The translations under genes and the position numbers were made by a program. From Phytopseudomonas daroniae (GTDB lineage: Bacteria; Pseudomonadota; Gammaproteobacteria; Pseudomonadales; Pseudomonadaceae): a stretch of 64,000 nt of DNA. Positions 8,055-15,648 of this stretch are shown one piece after another. The first letter of the stretch is position 1. The number at the start of each line of letters is the position of its first letter. The notes below the pieces were generated by a model. The model saw only the letters and a list, made by a program, of their open reading frames with translations, was not told the DNA's origin and searched no databases. Where the stretch lies: the NCBI RefSeq assembly GCF_004327285.1, contig NZ_QJUI01000015.1, forward strand, positions 1-64,000, written 5' to 3'.

Positions 8055-9257
8055 TCAACGTCCTCGAGTAAAGCCGTGTTCGCCGGCCTTGTACACGATC
8101 AGCCATGCCAACAGCGCCAAGCCTGCGCCCCCCCATGGCAATGCAGCGCCCCCCACGCTTTGCAGGAGTATGCCGCCGCACAGCCCTCCTCCGGCGATGC
8201 CCAGGTTCCAGGCGGTCACGCACATCGACTGCGCGACATCCGCATCGTCACCTGCCGCCCGGATGGAGGCGGTTTGAAACAGCGTGGCGACGCCACCGAA
8301 CGCCAGCCCCCAGGCCGCTACGCCGGCATACACCAGCAGGGCAGAAGAACCCGACATGGCCAACATCACGCAGGCCAGCGCCAGTACCGCGGCACTCAGC
8401 AGGCTGAGCACACGCAGCCAACGGTCGATCAACATACCGGTCAGCCAGATGCCCACCAGCGCTGACAGACCGAACGCCAGCAGCACCCGATCCACCTCCG
8501 CGACCATGCCGAGGGGAGACAGAAACGCGGCGATGTAGGTGTAGAACAGGTTGTGGGCCAGCACATAGATGAGGATGGTGAATAGCACCGGACGCACGCC
8601 GGGCAGGCGAAACACCCGACCGACAGGCAGTGGGCCGGTGCTGCGCTGCCCGGCAAAGTCCGGCAAGACGATGCGCCCCCACACCAGCAGAACCAGCGTC
8701 AGCACGCTCATCAGCACGAAGGTGTAACGCCAACCCAGCACACCGCCGAGAAAGGTGCCCGCCGGTATGCCGAGAGACAGCGCCAGCGGCGTGCCGACCA
8801 TCGCCACGGCAATGGCCCGCCCTTGCAGATGAGAAGCCACCATGCGCGCCGCATATCCGGCGACCAGCGCCCACAGCAAGCCGGCGAACACGCCGGCGAA
8901 AAACCGCGCGACCAGGGTCAGCGGATAATGGCTGGATAGCGCCGTCACCAGGTTGACCACCGCGAATCCCCCAATGGCGGTCAGCAATAGCGGCCGCCGA
9001 CGCCAGTTGCGAGTCAGCATCACCAGCGGTATCGCAGCTAGCAGGGAACCCAGCGCATAGAGCGTCACCATCTGCCCGACCATGGCCTGGCTGACGCCAA
9101 GATCCGCGCTCAGCTGCGGCAGCAGCCCGGCTGGCAGCGCCTCGGTAAGGATGGTGATGAAGCCGGCTCCCGCCAACACCAGCAAACCGTTCAGTGGCAA
9201 ACGCTCGCGCCCAGAGGCTACCTGAGCTGCGGCAAGGGAATGTTCATCGGTATACAT
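8055..9257 (-). CDS. MFS efflux transporter (AraJ-like, 12 TM)
   Basis: This 400-residue major facilitator has about twelve hydrophobic segments. The N-terminal pattern ITILTEALPAGLLPQLSADLGVSQAMVGQMVTLYALGSLLAAIPL is typical of the drug/sugar efflux (DHA1/AraJ-like) group. The loop 2-3 basic segment RNWRRRPLL and the second-half ALVGIWLTGMLIDRWLR are also visible. It probably exports a small toxic compound or sugar across the inner membrane. It is divergent from a LysR gene, the usual arrangement of a regulated pump. A clear paralogue of the same length lies at 21753-22955. Confidence 0.87.
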   Translation of the reverse strand: MYTDEHSLAAAQVASGRERLPLNGLLVLAGAGFITILTEALPAGLLPQLSADLGVSQAMVGQMVTLYALGSLLAAIPLVMLTRNWRRRPLLLTAIGGFAVVNLVTALSSHYPLTLVARFFAGVFAGLLWALVAGYAARMVASHLQGRAIAVAMVGTPLALSLGIPAGTFLGGVLGWRYTFVLMSVLTLVLLVWGRIVLPDFAGQRSTGPLPVGRVFRLPGVRPVLFTILIYVLAHNLFYTYIAAFLSPLGMVAEVDRVLLAFGLSALVGIWLTGMLIDRWLRVLSLLSAAVLALACVMLAMSGSSALLVYAGVAAWGLAFGGVATLFQTASIRAAGDDADVAQSMCVTAWNLGIAGGGLCGGILLQSVGGAALPWGGAGLALLAWLIVYKAGEHGFTRGR

Positions 9258-9367
9258 GGAAAACGCCTGTGGCAGGTCTCGGCGCAGCGGGATGCGGCCA
9301 ATCGACCAGGTCAGCAGGTTAGGCAGCAGCGCTGTCGAGAAAAACAGGCTAAGGTTCGCAACTTATC

Positions 9368-9381
9368 GGACATTCTTGTCC
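9368..9381. promoter_or_regulatory. Candidate LysR operator, GGACA-N4-TGTCC
   Basis: A perfect 5-4-5 inverted repeat (GGACATTCTTGTCC) sits in the gap between the divergent MFS and LysR genes, about 45 bases before the LysR start. LysR proteins typically bind dyads of this type beside their own promoter. Binding is inferred, not shown. Confidence 0.4.
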
Positions 9382-9425
9382 TTAATCCAACGCATTGGCG
9401 ATTTGCGCCCATGATGGAATCCAGG

Positions 9426-10316
9426 ATGGACAACCTCAGCGGCATCGGCGTATTCGTGCAGGTCGCCAATACGCGCAGCTTCACCGAAAGCGGGCGCCAG
9501 CTCGGCATTTCCTCCTCAGCGGTGGGTAAGAGCATCGCCCGGCTGGAACAGCGCCTGGGTGTACGCCTGCTGCACCGCAGCACCCGCAGCATGACGCTGA
9601 CGGCCGAAGGCCAGCGCTTTCTCGAACGCTGCCGGCGTGTATTATGCGAACTGGAAGCGGCGCAGCTGGAACTCACCAGTGCCGCCGAGGGCCCCAGCGG
9701 GCGCTTGCGTATCAGCATGCCGCGAGTCGGTGAACTGGTGATGCCGGTGCTGATCGATTTCATGCAGCACTACCCACAAATCGAACTGGACATCGACCTC
9801 TCCAATCGCATGGTGGATGTCTTCGAAGAAGGCTTCGATGCGGTGATCCGCACGGGCCCCATGCAGGATTCCCGGCTGACCGCCCGGCAACTCGGCACCT
9901 TTGCACAACAGCTGGTGGCCAGCCCCGACTATCTGCATCGCCACGGCATCCCGAAGCAGCCGGCGGATCTGCTCGACCATGCCTGCCTGATGTACCGCTT
10001 CCACGCCAGCGGCAAGCTCGAACGCTGGCCGCTGCAGGGCGTGAACGCGGATCTGCAACACGCGCTCAAGCAGCGCGTGATCTGCAATACCCTCGACAGT
10101 CTGCTCAGGGTTACCCGCAGCGGGCTCGGCATTGCCTGTCTGCCGGATTTTCTGATCGCTGAAGATATCGCTTCTGGTCGCCTGCAACCGGTGCTGGTGG
10201 ATCATATGGAACGCAACGGCGCTTTCTGGATGCTCTGGCCTAACAGCAAATATGCGTTACCCAAGCTCAGAGTATTCATCGACCACATGACCAGCACCCT
10301 ATTCGCCAAGCCCTGA
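9426..10316 (+). CDS. LysR-family transcriptional regulator (divergent from MFS gene)
   Basis: This protein of about 296 residues has an N-terminal LysR helix-turn-helix (GIGVFVQVANTRSFTESGRQLGISSSAVGKSIARLEQRLGVRLLHRSTRSMTLTAEG, about residues 5-62) and a periplasmic-binding-like effector domain (SGRLRISMPRVGELV onward). It probably controls the divergently transcribed MFS pump and itself. The start is uncertain: ATGs at 9411, 9414 and 9426 are in frame. I chose 9426 because family members usually begin a few residues before the conserved HTH and a weak GGA lies upstream. The CrgA/TrpI-type effector is unknown. Confidence 0.87.
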   Translation: MDNLSGIGVFVQVANTRSFTESGRQLGISSSAVGKSIARLEQRLGVRLLHRSTRSMTLTAEGQRFLERCRRVLCELEAAQLELTSAAEGPSGRLRISMPRVGELVMPVLIDFMQHYPQIELDIDLSNRMVDVFEEGFDAVIRTGPMQDSRLTARQLGTFAQQLVASPDYLHRHGIPKQPADLLDHACLMYRFHASGKLERWPLQGVNADLQHALKQRVICNTLDSLLRVTRSGLGIACLPDFLIAEDIASGRLQPVLVDHMERNGAFWMLWPNSKYALPKLRVFIDHMTSTLFAKP

Positions 10317-10318
10317 AA

Positions 10319-10750
10319 TCAAAGCGCCATATGGATCAGCGGAAACGGCCGCCCCTCCCCATCGGTGGCGCTACGGCCGATGTCACGAAAACCATAACGG
10401 CGATAGAAATCATGGGCCGCCGGGTTCTGCTCGTTAACGTCCACCGTCAGGTCGCCGAGGCGTGCCCGGGCATCATCGAGCAGCCGTGAGCCGATGCCCT
10501 GGCCATGCAGCTGCGGATCGACGAAGAGCATTTCCACATGACGTTCGCCCAGGCCGATGAAGCCGGCCACGCTCCCGTCATCGAGTCGATAGACCAAGAT
10601 GGTTACAGCATCCAGATAAAGGTCGCGCACCTGGCAATACAACGTCTCGACGTCCTCGGCCGAGAGGAAGTCATGGGTCGCCAGCACCGCACGGTGCCAG
10701 ATTTCGAGCAGTCGTGGATTGTCGGCAGCTTGTCTGGGACGGATGGACAC
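10319..10750 (-). CDS. GNAT N-acetyltransferase, YjaB-like
   Basis: This 143-residue GNAT enzyme is strikingly like E. coli YjaB in pattern: VSIRPRQ at the N-terminus, IWHRAVLATHDFLSAEDVETL, the acetyl-CoA loop LFVDPQLHGQGIGSRLL, and VDVNEQNPAAHDFYRRYGF near the end. The start chosen is GTG at 10750, not the upstream TTG at 10771, because AGGAG lies 8 bases before the GTG and the product then aligns with YjaB from its first residue. The acyl acceptor is unknown. It is convergent with the LysR gene and divergent from the flavin reductase gene. Confidence 0.85.
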   Translation of the reverse strand: MSIRPRQAADNPRLLEIWHRAVLATHDFLSAEDVETLYCQVRDLYLDAVTILVYRLDDGSVAGFIGLGERHVEMLFVDPQLHGQGIGSRLLDDARARLGDLTVDVNEQNPAAHDFYRRYGFRDIGRSATDGEGRPFPLIHMAL

Positions 10751-10893
10751 GCACAGCGCTCCTGCGGGCAAGAATGTTCGAGGTGCAGGTTAGTGACTCA
10801 TCAGCAGTGCCTGCAAGCCGATTCAATCGAACACTGGCCGCCAAGCACTTGTCCACTTCAGCACATGCCACTGTCATCACAGGAGCAGAGTCG

Positions 10894-11445
10894 ATGAAAC
10901 GCTATCGCAAGACAGACCACCCGCTGGACGACGTGCGCCGCTACCTGGAACCCGGCCCCATCGTGCTGGTGAGTTCCAGCTGGCAGGGACAGCACAACAT
11001 CATGACCATGGGTTGGCACATGATGATCGGCTTTCAATCTTTCGCCTGCTACATCTGGGAGGCCAACCACAGCTTCGAGATGATCAGAAACAGCGAAGCC
11101 TGCGTGATCAATCTGCCGACCCTGGACATCGTCGATACGCTGGTCGATATCGGTAACTGCAGCGGCGCCGAGGTCGACAAATTCGCGCGCTTCGGTCTCA
11201 CCGCAAAACCGGCTGAACGGGTCGACGCACCCTTGATCGACGAGTGCTACGCCAACTTCGAATGCCGCCTGGCCGATGCCAGCCAGATCGACCGCCACGG
11301 CCTGTTCATCTGGGACATCGTCAAGGCCCACGTTGCCGTTTCGCCAAAGCGGCCCAAGACCGTGCATTACCGCGGCGATGGCGAGTTCATGGTGGCTGGC
11401 GACTGGATCAGCCGACGCGGGCGCTTCAAGCCGGAGATGCTGTAA
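10894..11445 (+). CDS. Flavin reductase-like (DIM6/NTAB, FMN-binding) protein
   Basis: This 183-residue split-barrel flavin-binding domain protein begins PGPIVLVSSSWQGQHNIMTMGWHMMIGF, the FMN-contacting segment of flavin reductase-like proteins, and continues with FEMIRNSEACVINLP. Such proteins reduce FMN or FAD for a partner monooxygenase or act as stand-alone flavoenzymes. No monooxygenase is adjacent. The start ATG at 10894 has AGGAG 8 bases upstream. Its TAA stop (11443-11445) shares its last base with the left terminus of an inverted-repeat element. Confidence 0.83.
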   Translation: MKRYRKTDHPLDDVRRYLEPGPIVLVSSSWQGQHNIMTMGWHMMIGFQSFACYIWEANHSFEMIRNSEACVINLPTLDIVDTLVDIGNCSGAEVDKFARFGLTAKPAERVDAPLIDECYANFECRLADASQIDRHGLFIWDIVKAHVAVSPKRPKTVHYRGDGEFMVAGDWISRRGRFKPEML

Positions 11446-11739
11446 GAGCCTGTTCATAATCTTTAGTTGGGATCCCGTATCCCTATGGATCGGCGGCAAT
11501 AGCGGCCCCTCTATGACCCGCGTCGAACCATGGACAGGCCTTCGGCCCCGGATTACGCCTGCGGCTAATCCAGGCTACGTTCGGGGCACGACGAACCGTA
11601 GGTTGGATCGGGGCGCGCAGCCTAGCGAAGCGTAATCCGATATTTGGCCGGCGTATTCGACACAACATTCCGGGTGGCCGTTTACGCCATTTGCTGTCAT
11701 TGCACATGGAATTTCGTCGAAAGATCGTGAACAGGTTCT
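11445..11739. mobile_element. 295-bp inverted-repeat element (family AGARCCTGTTCA..ATCTTT)
   Basis: The left arm AGAGCCTGTTCATAATCTTT (11445-11464) pairs with AAAGATCGTGAACAGGTTCT (11720-11739), 17 of 20 positions. The interior carries one copy of the 46-bp repeat (11537-11582). No coding capacity. It fills the gap between two convergent genes, beginning on the last base of the flavin reductase stop codon and ending 5 bases before the acetyltransferase stop. Related ends occur at 14075-14424, 16859-16878 and 33620-33760. Confidence 0.65.
11537..11582 (+). repeat. 46-bp dispersed repeat, copy 1
   Basis: Starts GGCCTTCGGCCCCGGATTAC and ends AATCCAGGCTACGTTC. It is identical to 14205-14250 and, in reverse complement, to 16719-16764. 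The centre GGATTAcGCCtgcGGCTAATCC can fold as a hairpin, so it is REP-like. Confidence 0.85.
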
Positions 11740-11744
11740 AAGGC

Positions 11745-12242
11745 CTAGGCTAGAGCGAGACGCATACGTTGCGGCAGATCGGCCTGGCCACCCGGCAGAT
11801 GGCACGGCGACAGATCTTCCAGCCAGACGAAACCGTACTTGAGATACAGGGCTATCGCCGGCTGATTGGATTCGAGCACCGTCAACTCGATGCAGCGCAT
11901 GCCCTGCTCCCGGCAATGCCTGATCACGCGTTCCAGCAGGCGCTTGCCCAGCCCCTGACGCCGCCAGTTGGCATGCACCTGCATACCGAGAATGCCCACC
12001 GCCGCATCACCCTCGGGCCGGCAGTAGTTATCCGGATAGGCTTCGGCGGTAGCGATGATCCGCCCTTCATGTTCGATTACATAAACCGCCCAGCCACCCT
12101 CGTCTGCCCGCTCCAGGGCACGGGCTATCACGGCCTTCGGCGGCGCACTTGGGCGAGTCGAGTACAGCCCCTCCGCCGCCACCAGGCTGAACAGTTCATG
12201 AAAGGCGTCGAGGTCACTCATACGAATCTTGCGCGGCAGCAT
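11745..12242 (-). CDS. GNAT N-acetyltransferase
   Basis: This 165-residue GNAT-fold protein has the acetyl-CoA binding motif A GMQVHANWRRQGLGKRLLERVIRHCREQGM and motif B ELTVLESNQPAIALYLKYGFVW, typical of RimI-like acetyltransferases. The start at 12242 (MLPRKIRMSDLD) fits the usual GNAT N-terminus. A longer in-frame ATG at 12299 adds a tail, MRLAWFRLAWAPFLPDG, that looks like read-through of the upstream promoter. The substrate is unknown. It is convergent with the flavin reductase and divergent from the small membrane protein gene, with the paired XRE-type sites in the gap. Confidence 0.82.
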   Translation of the reverse strand: MLPRKIRMSDLDAFHELFSLVAAEGLYSTRPSAPPKAVIARALERADEGGWAVYVIEHEGRIIATAEAYPDNYCRPEGDAAVGILGMQVHANWRRQGLGKRLLERVIRHCREQGMRCIELTVLESNQPAIALYLKYGFVWLEDLSPCHLPGGQADLPQRMRLALA

Positions 12243-12305
12243 GCTCAGCCCATCCGGTAAAAACGGCGCCCATGCTAGACGAAACCATGCGAGCCTCACA
12301 GCACG

Positions 12306-12320
12306 ATGTAAAGCATGCTT
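12306..12320 (+). promoter_or_regulatory. Candidate XRE operator, site 1
   Basis: ATGTAAAGCATGCTT, part of an imperfect palindrome GTAAAG-CATG-CTTgAC (one mismatch). A second copy with the same core lies 39 bp downstream. Both precede the membrane protein/XRE operon and may be autoregulatory sites. Confidence 0.45.
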
Positions 12321-12344
12321 GACTCACAGACAGGTCACCCCTTA

Positions 12345-12359
12345 ATGTAAAGCACACTT
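12345..12359 (+). promoter_or_regulatory. Candidate XRE operator, site 2
   Basis: ATGTAAAGCACACTT shares 13 of 15 bases with site 1 in the same orientation, again as an imperfect GTAAAG-N4-CTTTAC dyad. It ends 19 bases before the membrane protein ATG, where a bound repressor would block transcription. Confidence 0.45.
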
Positions 12360-12378
12360 TCCATACAAGGGATGCGCC

Positions 12379-12753
12379 ATGAGCCATAACCGTTTCCTCG
12401 TGCACTTCGCCCTGGCGATGGCCGCCTACATCAGCGCAGTGGTGATCAGCACCCTGTTGCTCGCCAATCTTGCGCAAGGCTCGCTGCGCACCATCTCTGC
12501 CCTGCTGCCGATATTACCCATGATCGCCGTGGCCATGGTGGTGATCCGCCAGGTTCGCCAGCTCGACGAACTGGCGCGGATGATCCACCTGGAGGGGCTG
12601 GCAGTCGCCTTCGTCGGCACCGCGCTGATCACTTTCAGCTACGGTTTTCTGGAGGTTGCCGGTTTCCCGCGCCTGTCGATGTTCATGGTGTGGAGCCTGA
12701 TGGGCCCTCTGTGGGCACTGGGCACCCTTGTCGCCTGGAGGCGCTACCGGTGA
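12379..12753 (+). CDS. Small four-helix membrane protein of unknown function
   Basis: This 124-residue protein has four predicted membrane segments (about residues 9-30, 38-58, 75-95, 102-120). A charged loop, RQVRQLDELARMIHLEG, lies between the second and third segments. I do not recognise a named function. The stop overlaps the GTG start of an XRE-type regulator, so the two are coupled; small membrane proteins paired with tiny XRE repressors are a recurrent arrangement. The two GTAAAG-N4-CTTTAC-like sites upstream suggest the regulator controls this gene. Confidence 0.75.
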   Translation: MSHNRFLVHFALAMAAYISAVVISTLLLANLAQGSLRTISALLPILPMIAVAMVVIRQVRQLDELARMIHLEGLAVAFVGTALITFSYGFLEVAGFPRLSMFMVWSLMGPLWALGTLVAWRRYR

Positions 12754-12947
12754 TCAACCAGGTGCGCGAGCGGCGCAACGAACGCAGCTGGTCGCAGGCC
12801 GACCTGGCAGCAAAGCTGGGCGTGTCGCGGCAGACCATCAATGCCATCGAAACCGGCCGCTACGCCCCCAGTCTGCCGCTGGCCTTCAAGATCGCCCGGC
12901 TGTTCGAGTCGAGTATCGAAGCCCTGTTCCAGGCCCCCGAGGAGTGA
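12750..12947 (+). CDS. Small XRE-family helix-turn-helix regulator
   Basis: This 65-residue protein is almost entirely one HTH_3 domain: INQVRERRNERSWSQADLAAKLGVSRQTINAIETGRYAPSLPLAFKIARLFESSIEALFQ. The GTG start overlaps the membrane protein stop (GTGA) and has GGAG about 9 bases upstream. This YozG/Cro-like class usually represses its own operon; the paired upstream sites are the natural targets. The ZapE-like gene starts 2 bases after its stop, so all three are probably one transcript. Confidence 0.88.
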   Translation: MINQVRERRNERSWSQADLAAKLGVSRQTINAIETGRYAPSLPLAFKIARLFESSIEALFQAPEE

Positions 12948-12949
12948 GC

Positions 12950-14071
12950 ATGCCGACACGCGACGGCTCGCCTCTGCAGCAATACCAGCACGCCATCGAG
13001 CATCAGGGTTTCGTCGCCGATGACGCCCAGCTACGCGCTGCGCACTTGCTACAGACCTGCCACGACGCACTGCACGCATCACCGGCGCAAACGCCGCAAG
13101 GGGTTTATCTGTGGGGCCCGGTCGGGCGCGGCAAAACCTGGTTGATGGACAGCTTTTACAGATCGCTGCAGGTGCCGGCACGGCGCCAACATTTCCACCA
13201 TTTCATGCGCTGGGTGCACCGTCGCCTGTTCGAGCTGAGCGGCACCGCCGAGCCCTTGACCGTGTTGGCCCGTGAGCTTGGCAGAGAGATCCGTGTGCTG
13301 TGTTTCGACGAGCTGTTCGTCAGCGATATCGGCGATGCGATCCTCCTTGGCCGACTGTTCCGCTCACTGTTCGATGAAGGTGTGGTGTTGGTGGCGACTT
13401 CCAACCAGCCGCCGGATCAGTTGTACGCCGGTGGCCACAATCGCGAGCGCTTTCTGCCGGCGATAGCAGCGTTGCAGCAGCACATGCAGGTGGTCGCCGT
13501 GGACGGCAGCCAGGATCATCGTCAGCATCCCGGCCAGCAGTGCCAGCGCTACTGGGTTCGCGAGCCGGGCCAGCCGAGCGCCCTGCCCGCACTATTCGAC
13601 TCGCTGAATGCCGGCGAAACCATCAGCCACGCGGCATTGACCATCAACCACCGGCAGATTGGCCTGCGACGGCACAGCGACAGCGTGTTGCATTGCAACT
13701 TCGATCAGCTCTGCGTGCAACCGCTCTCTGCCCAGGACTTCATCCTGCTGTGCGACCGCTTCAAGGCCATTCTGCTTGACGAGGTACCTGCCCTGAGCGC
13801 GCGGCAACGACCCGCCAAGATCGCTCGCGGCACCGAAGATGCCGCCGAGCGAGTGGTGGCCGGTGACCGTCATTTGCCAGCATTGTCGATCCACGACAAT
13901 GCCGTGCGCCGCTTTATCGCCCTGGTGGACGAGTGCTACGACCGTCGCGTGCCGCTGTATCTGGAGGCAGAGGTGCCCCTGGAGGCGCTGTACACCGAAG
14001 GCTACCTGTCCTTCGCCTTCCGCCGCACCCTGAGTCGATTGCAGGAAATGCAGATGCAACGCTTCGGGTAA
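12950..14071 (+). CDS. AFG1/ZapE-family ATPase
   Basis: This 373-residue P-loop ATPase is of the AFG1-like/ZapE family. Walker A is GPVGRGKT (56-63) and Walker B is VLCFDELFVSD (D120, E121); family segments FHHFMRWVH and TSNQPPDQLYAGGHNRERFLPAI follow. ZapE interacts with FtsZ and supports division under stress. The family is usually present as a single copy next to other genes, so this may be a second paralogue. The start ATG has GAGGAG just upstream, overlapping the end of the XRE gene. The unusual link to a membrane protein and XRE regulator suggests conditional expression. Confidence 0.88.
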   Translation: MPTRDGSPLQQYQHAIEHQGFVADDAQLRAAHLLQTCHDALHASPAQTPQGVYLWGPVGRGKTWLMDSFYRSLQVPARRQHFHHFMRWVHRRLFELSGTAEPLTVLARELGREIRVLCFDELFVSDIGDAILLGRLFRSLFDEGVVLVATSNQPPDQLYAGGHNRERFLPAIAALQQHMQVVAVDGSQDHRQHPGQQCQRYWVREPGQPSALPALFDSLNAGETISHAALTINHRQIGLRRHSDSVLHCNFDQLCVQPLSAQDFILLCDRFKAILLDEVPALSARQRPAKIARGTEDAAERVVAGDRHLPALSIHDNAVRRFIALVDECYDRRVPLYLEAEVPLEALYTEGYLSFAFRRTLSRLQEMQMQRFG

Positions 14072-14204
14072 CAGAGAGCCTGCCCATACAACTGACCCGG
14101 CGCTTAGATCTCTTGTGTGTTCGTGAACTTCGGAGTGAACGACATGTGTGGGCTGCTACAAGGCAAAAGCAGCCGGTCGATGATCCGCGTTGAACGAAGG
14201 ATCA

Positions 14205-14250
14205 GGCCTTCGGCCCCGGATTACGCCTGCGGCTAATCCAGGCTACGTTC
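14205..14250 (+). repeat. 46-bp dispersed repeat, copy 2
   Basis: Identical over 46 bases to 11537-11582. The preceding 30 bases (GATCCGCGTTGAACGAAGGA region) are also related to those flanking the other two copies. Confidence 0.85.
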
Positions 14251-14279
14251 TACGGTCTTGAAGGCGCAAACGGCCATTC

Positions 14280-14355
14280 GTAGGGTGGACGACGCTTTAT
14301 CCGTCCACCACTCTGCAATCGCAATGGTGGATGAAAAGAGCGTCATCCACCCTAC
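14280..14355. repeat. Long imperfect hairpin GTAGGGTGGA...TCCACCCTAC
   Basis: Two arms of about 31 bases (14280-14310 and 14325-14355) begin GTAGGGTGGA and end TCCACCCTAC, with a 14-base loop and several mismatches. It could act as a bidirectional terminator-like RNA structure between the convergent genes, although there is no T-tract. Confidence 0.65.
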
Positions 14356-14421
14356 GTCCGCTTGCGCCACTTTGCTGCCTGAATACCAGAAACCTGTCTT
14401 GAAAGATCATGAGCAGGTTGC

Positions 14422-15624
14422 TTAGAGCAAACCGATCTGCGTCTGCGCGGCCGCCGGCTCAATACCGAGAAAAGCACATAGTTCGGCCTTCTTGGCCATG
14501 GCGTCCTGGTAGCCCAGTTCAATCAGCTCGCTGCAGTAGCCAGGCTCGAACAGCAGATAACTCAACACCCCGCCACCGCTGTCGCGGGTTGCGCCGGGGC
14601 CACGCAGGAACAGGCGCAGCGCTGCGGGCATTTCCCGTCGGTGACGGGCGGCGATCACGTCCAGTGGTTGGCTGGGCGAGATCACCAGCACCTCGACCGG
14701 CGTCAATCCGTAGCTGCGGCTGCGTTTCTCGGCGGGTACCAGTCGCCCCAGTTGATTGAGGCGTGCCAACAGTTCGATATCGCTCTCGACGTTATCGATG
14801 AAGGTGCTATTGAGCATATGCCCGGCGATCTGCGCCAGGCTCGGCATGCCTCCGGCAGGCCATGGGGTCGATGCACCTGAGTTGCTCTGATCGCCCACCG
14901 GATTGTCGCTTACGCCCACCACCAACACACGCGTGGCGCCAAGATGCAGCGCCGGGCTGATCGGCGCCATCTGCCGTACCGCACCGTCACCGAAATACTC
15001 GCGGTTGATTTTCACCGGTTCGAAGATCAATGGGATGGCGGAACTGGCCAGCAGGTGTGGCAGCGCCAGACGGGTCGGCACACCGACGCGGCGATGGCGG
15101 AACCAGGGATCGATGACGGCCCGCCCCTGGTAGAAAGTCACCGCCTGGGCCGACTCATAACCGAACGCCGTCACGGCTACCGCGCGCAATTGGCGGTGAC
15201 GTATCGCCGCGGCGATACCGGAGAAGTCCAGCTCACGTTCGAGCAGCCCGGCCAGCGGAGAACTATCGAGCAACGCCACCGGCACCTGCTTGCCGAGACC
15301 GAGCATGTTGTGGCCGACGAAACGACTGGCCTGGCGCAGCACACCCGGCCAGTCGCTGCGGTACACCTGATCCGTGTGAAAACTGCGCCATACGGCACTC
15401 AGCCGGCGCACCGCCTCGCAGAAATGCAGGGCACCGCATGCGAGGCTGACGGCATTGATCGCCCCGGCCGAGGTACCGACGATCACCGGAAACGGGTTGC
15501 GCGATGAATCGGGCAGCAGATCGGCAATCGCCGACAGCACACCCACCTGGTAGGCCGCTCGTGCACCACCACCGGAGAGGATGAGTCCGGTGGTGGCCGG
15601 GTTGCTAACGGCATCCTGCGTCAT
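14422..15624 (-). CDS. Patatin-like phospholipase
   Basis: This 400-residue alpha/beta hydrolase has the patatin signature: glycine-rich oxyanion loop GLILSGGGARAAYQVGVLSAI (about 13-33), nucleophile elbow VGTSAG (GxSxG), and the Asp of the dyad in FGDGAVRQMAPISPALHLGA (DGA/G motif). It should hydrolyse ester bonds of phospholipids or related lipids. No signal peptide is visible, so it is probably cytoplasmic or membrane-associated. It is the convergent neighbour of the ZapE-like gene and 24 bases downstream of the LpxL-like acyltransferase stop region, so both genes act on lipids. Confidence 0.88.
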   Translation of the reverse strand: MTQDAVSNPATTGLILSGGGARAAYQVGVLSAIADLLPDSSRNPFPVIVGTSAGAINAVSLACGALHFCEAVRRLSAVWRSFHTDQVYRSDWPGVLRQASRFVGHNMLGLGKQVPVALLDSSPLAGLLERELDFSGIAAAIRHRQLRAVAVTAFGYESAQAVTFYQGRAVIDPWFRHRRVGVPTRLALPHLLASSAIPLIFEPVKINREYFGDGAVRQMAPISPALHLGATRVLVVGVSDNPVGDQSNSGASTPWPAGGMPSLAQIAGHMLNSTFIDNVESDIELLARLNQLGRLVPAEKRSRSYGLTPVEVLVISPSQPLDVIAARHRREMPAALRLFLRGPGATRDSGGGVLSYLLFEPGYCSELIELGYQDAMAKKAELCAFLGIEPAAAQTQIGLL

Positions 15625-15648
15625 CGCGTCGATTCCAGTTCGAGATTG

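Larger units (their letters stand above)
14075..14424. mobile_element. Inverted-repeat element between convergent zapE-like and patatin genes
   Basis: The right arm AAAGATCATGAGCAGGTTGCT (14402-14422) matches the termini of the 11445-11739 and 33620-33760 elements. The left arm, starting AGAGCCTGCCCATA (14075), is more diverged. The interior holds a copy of the 46-bp repeat and a long imperfect hairpin (14280-14355). There is no ORF of its own. It exactly fills the gap between two convergent stop codons (14069-14071 and 14422-14424). Confidence 0.6.

Noticed and set aside
10751..10771. TTG start for the YjaB-like acetyltransferase
   Set aside because: No SD precedes it; the GTG at 10750 has AGGAG 8 bases upstream and gives a product that aligns with YjaB from the first residue.
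14280..14355. Intrinsic terminator between convergent zapE-like and patatin genes
   Set aside because: The stem is long but has no T-tract on either strand; it is listed as a repeat hairpin instead.
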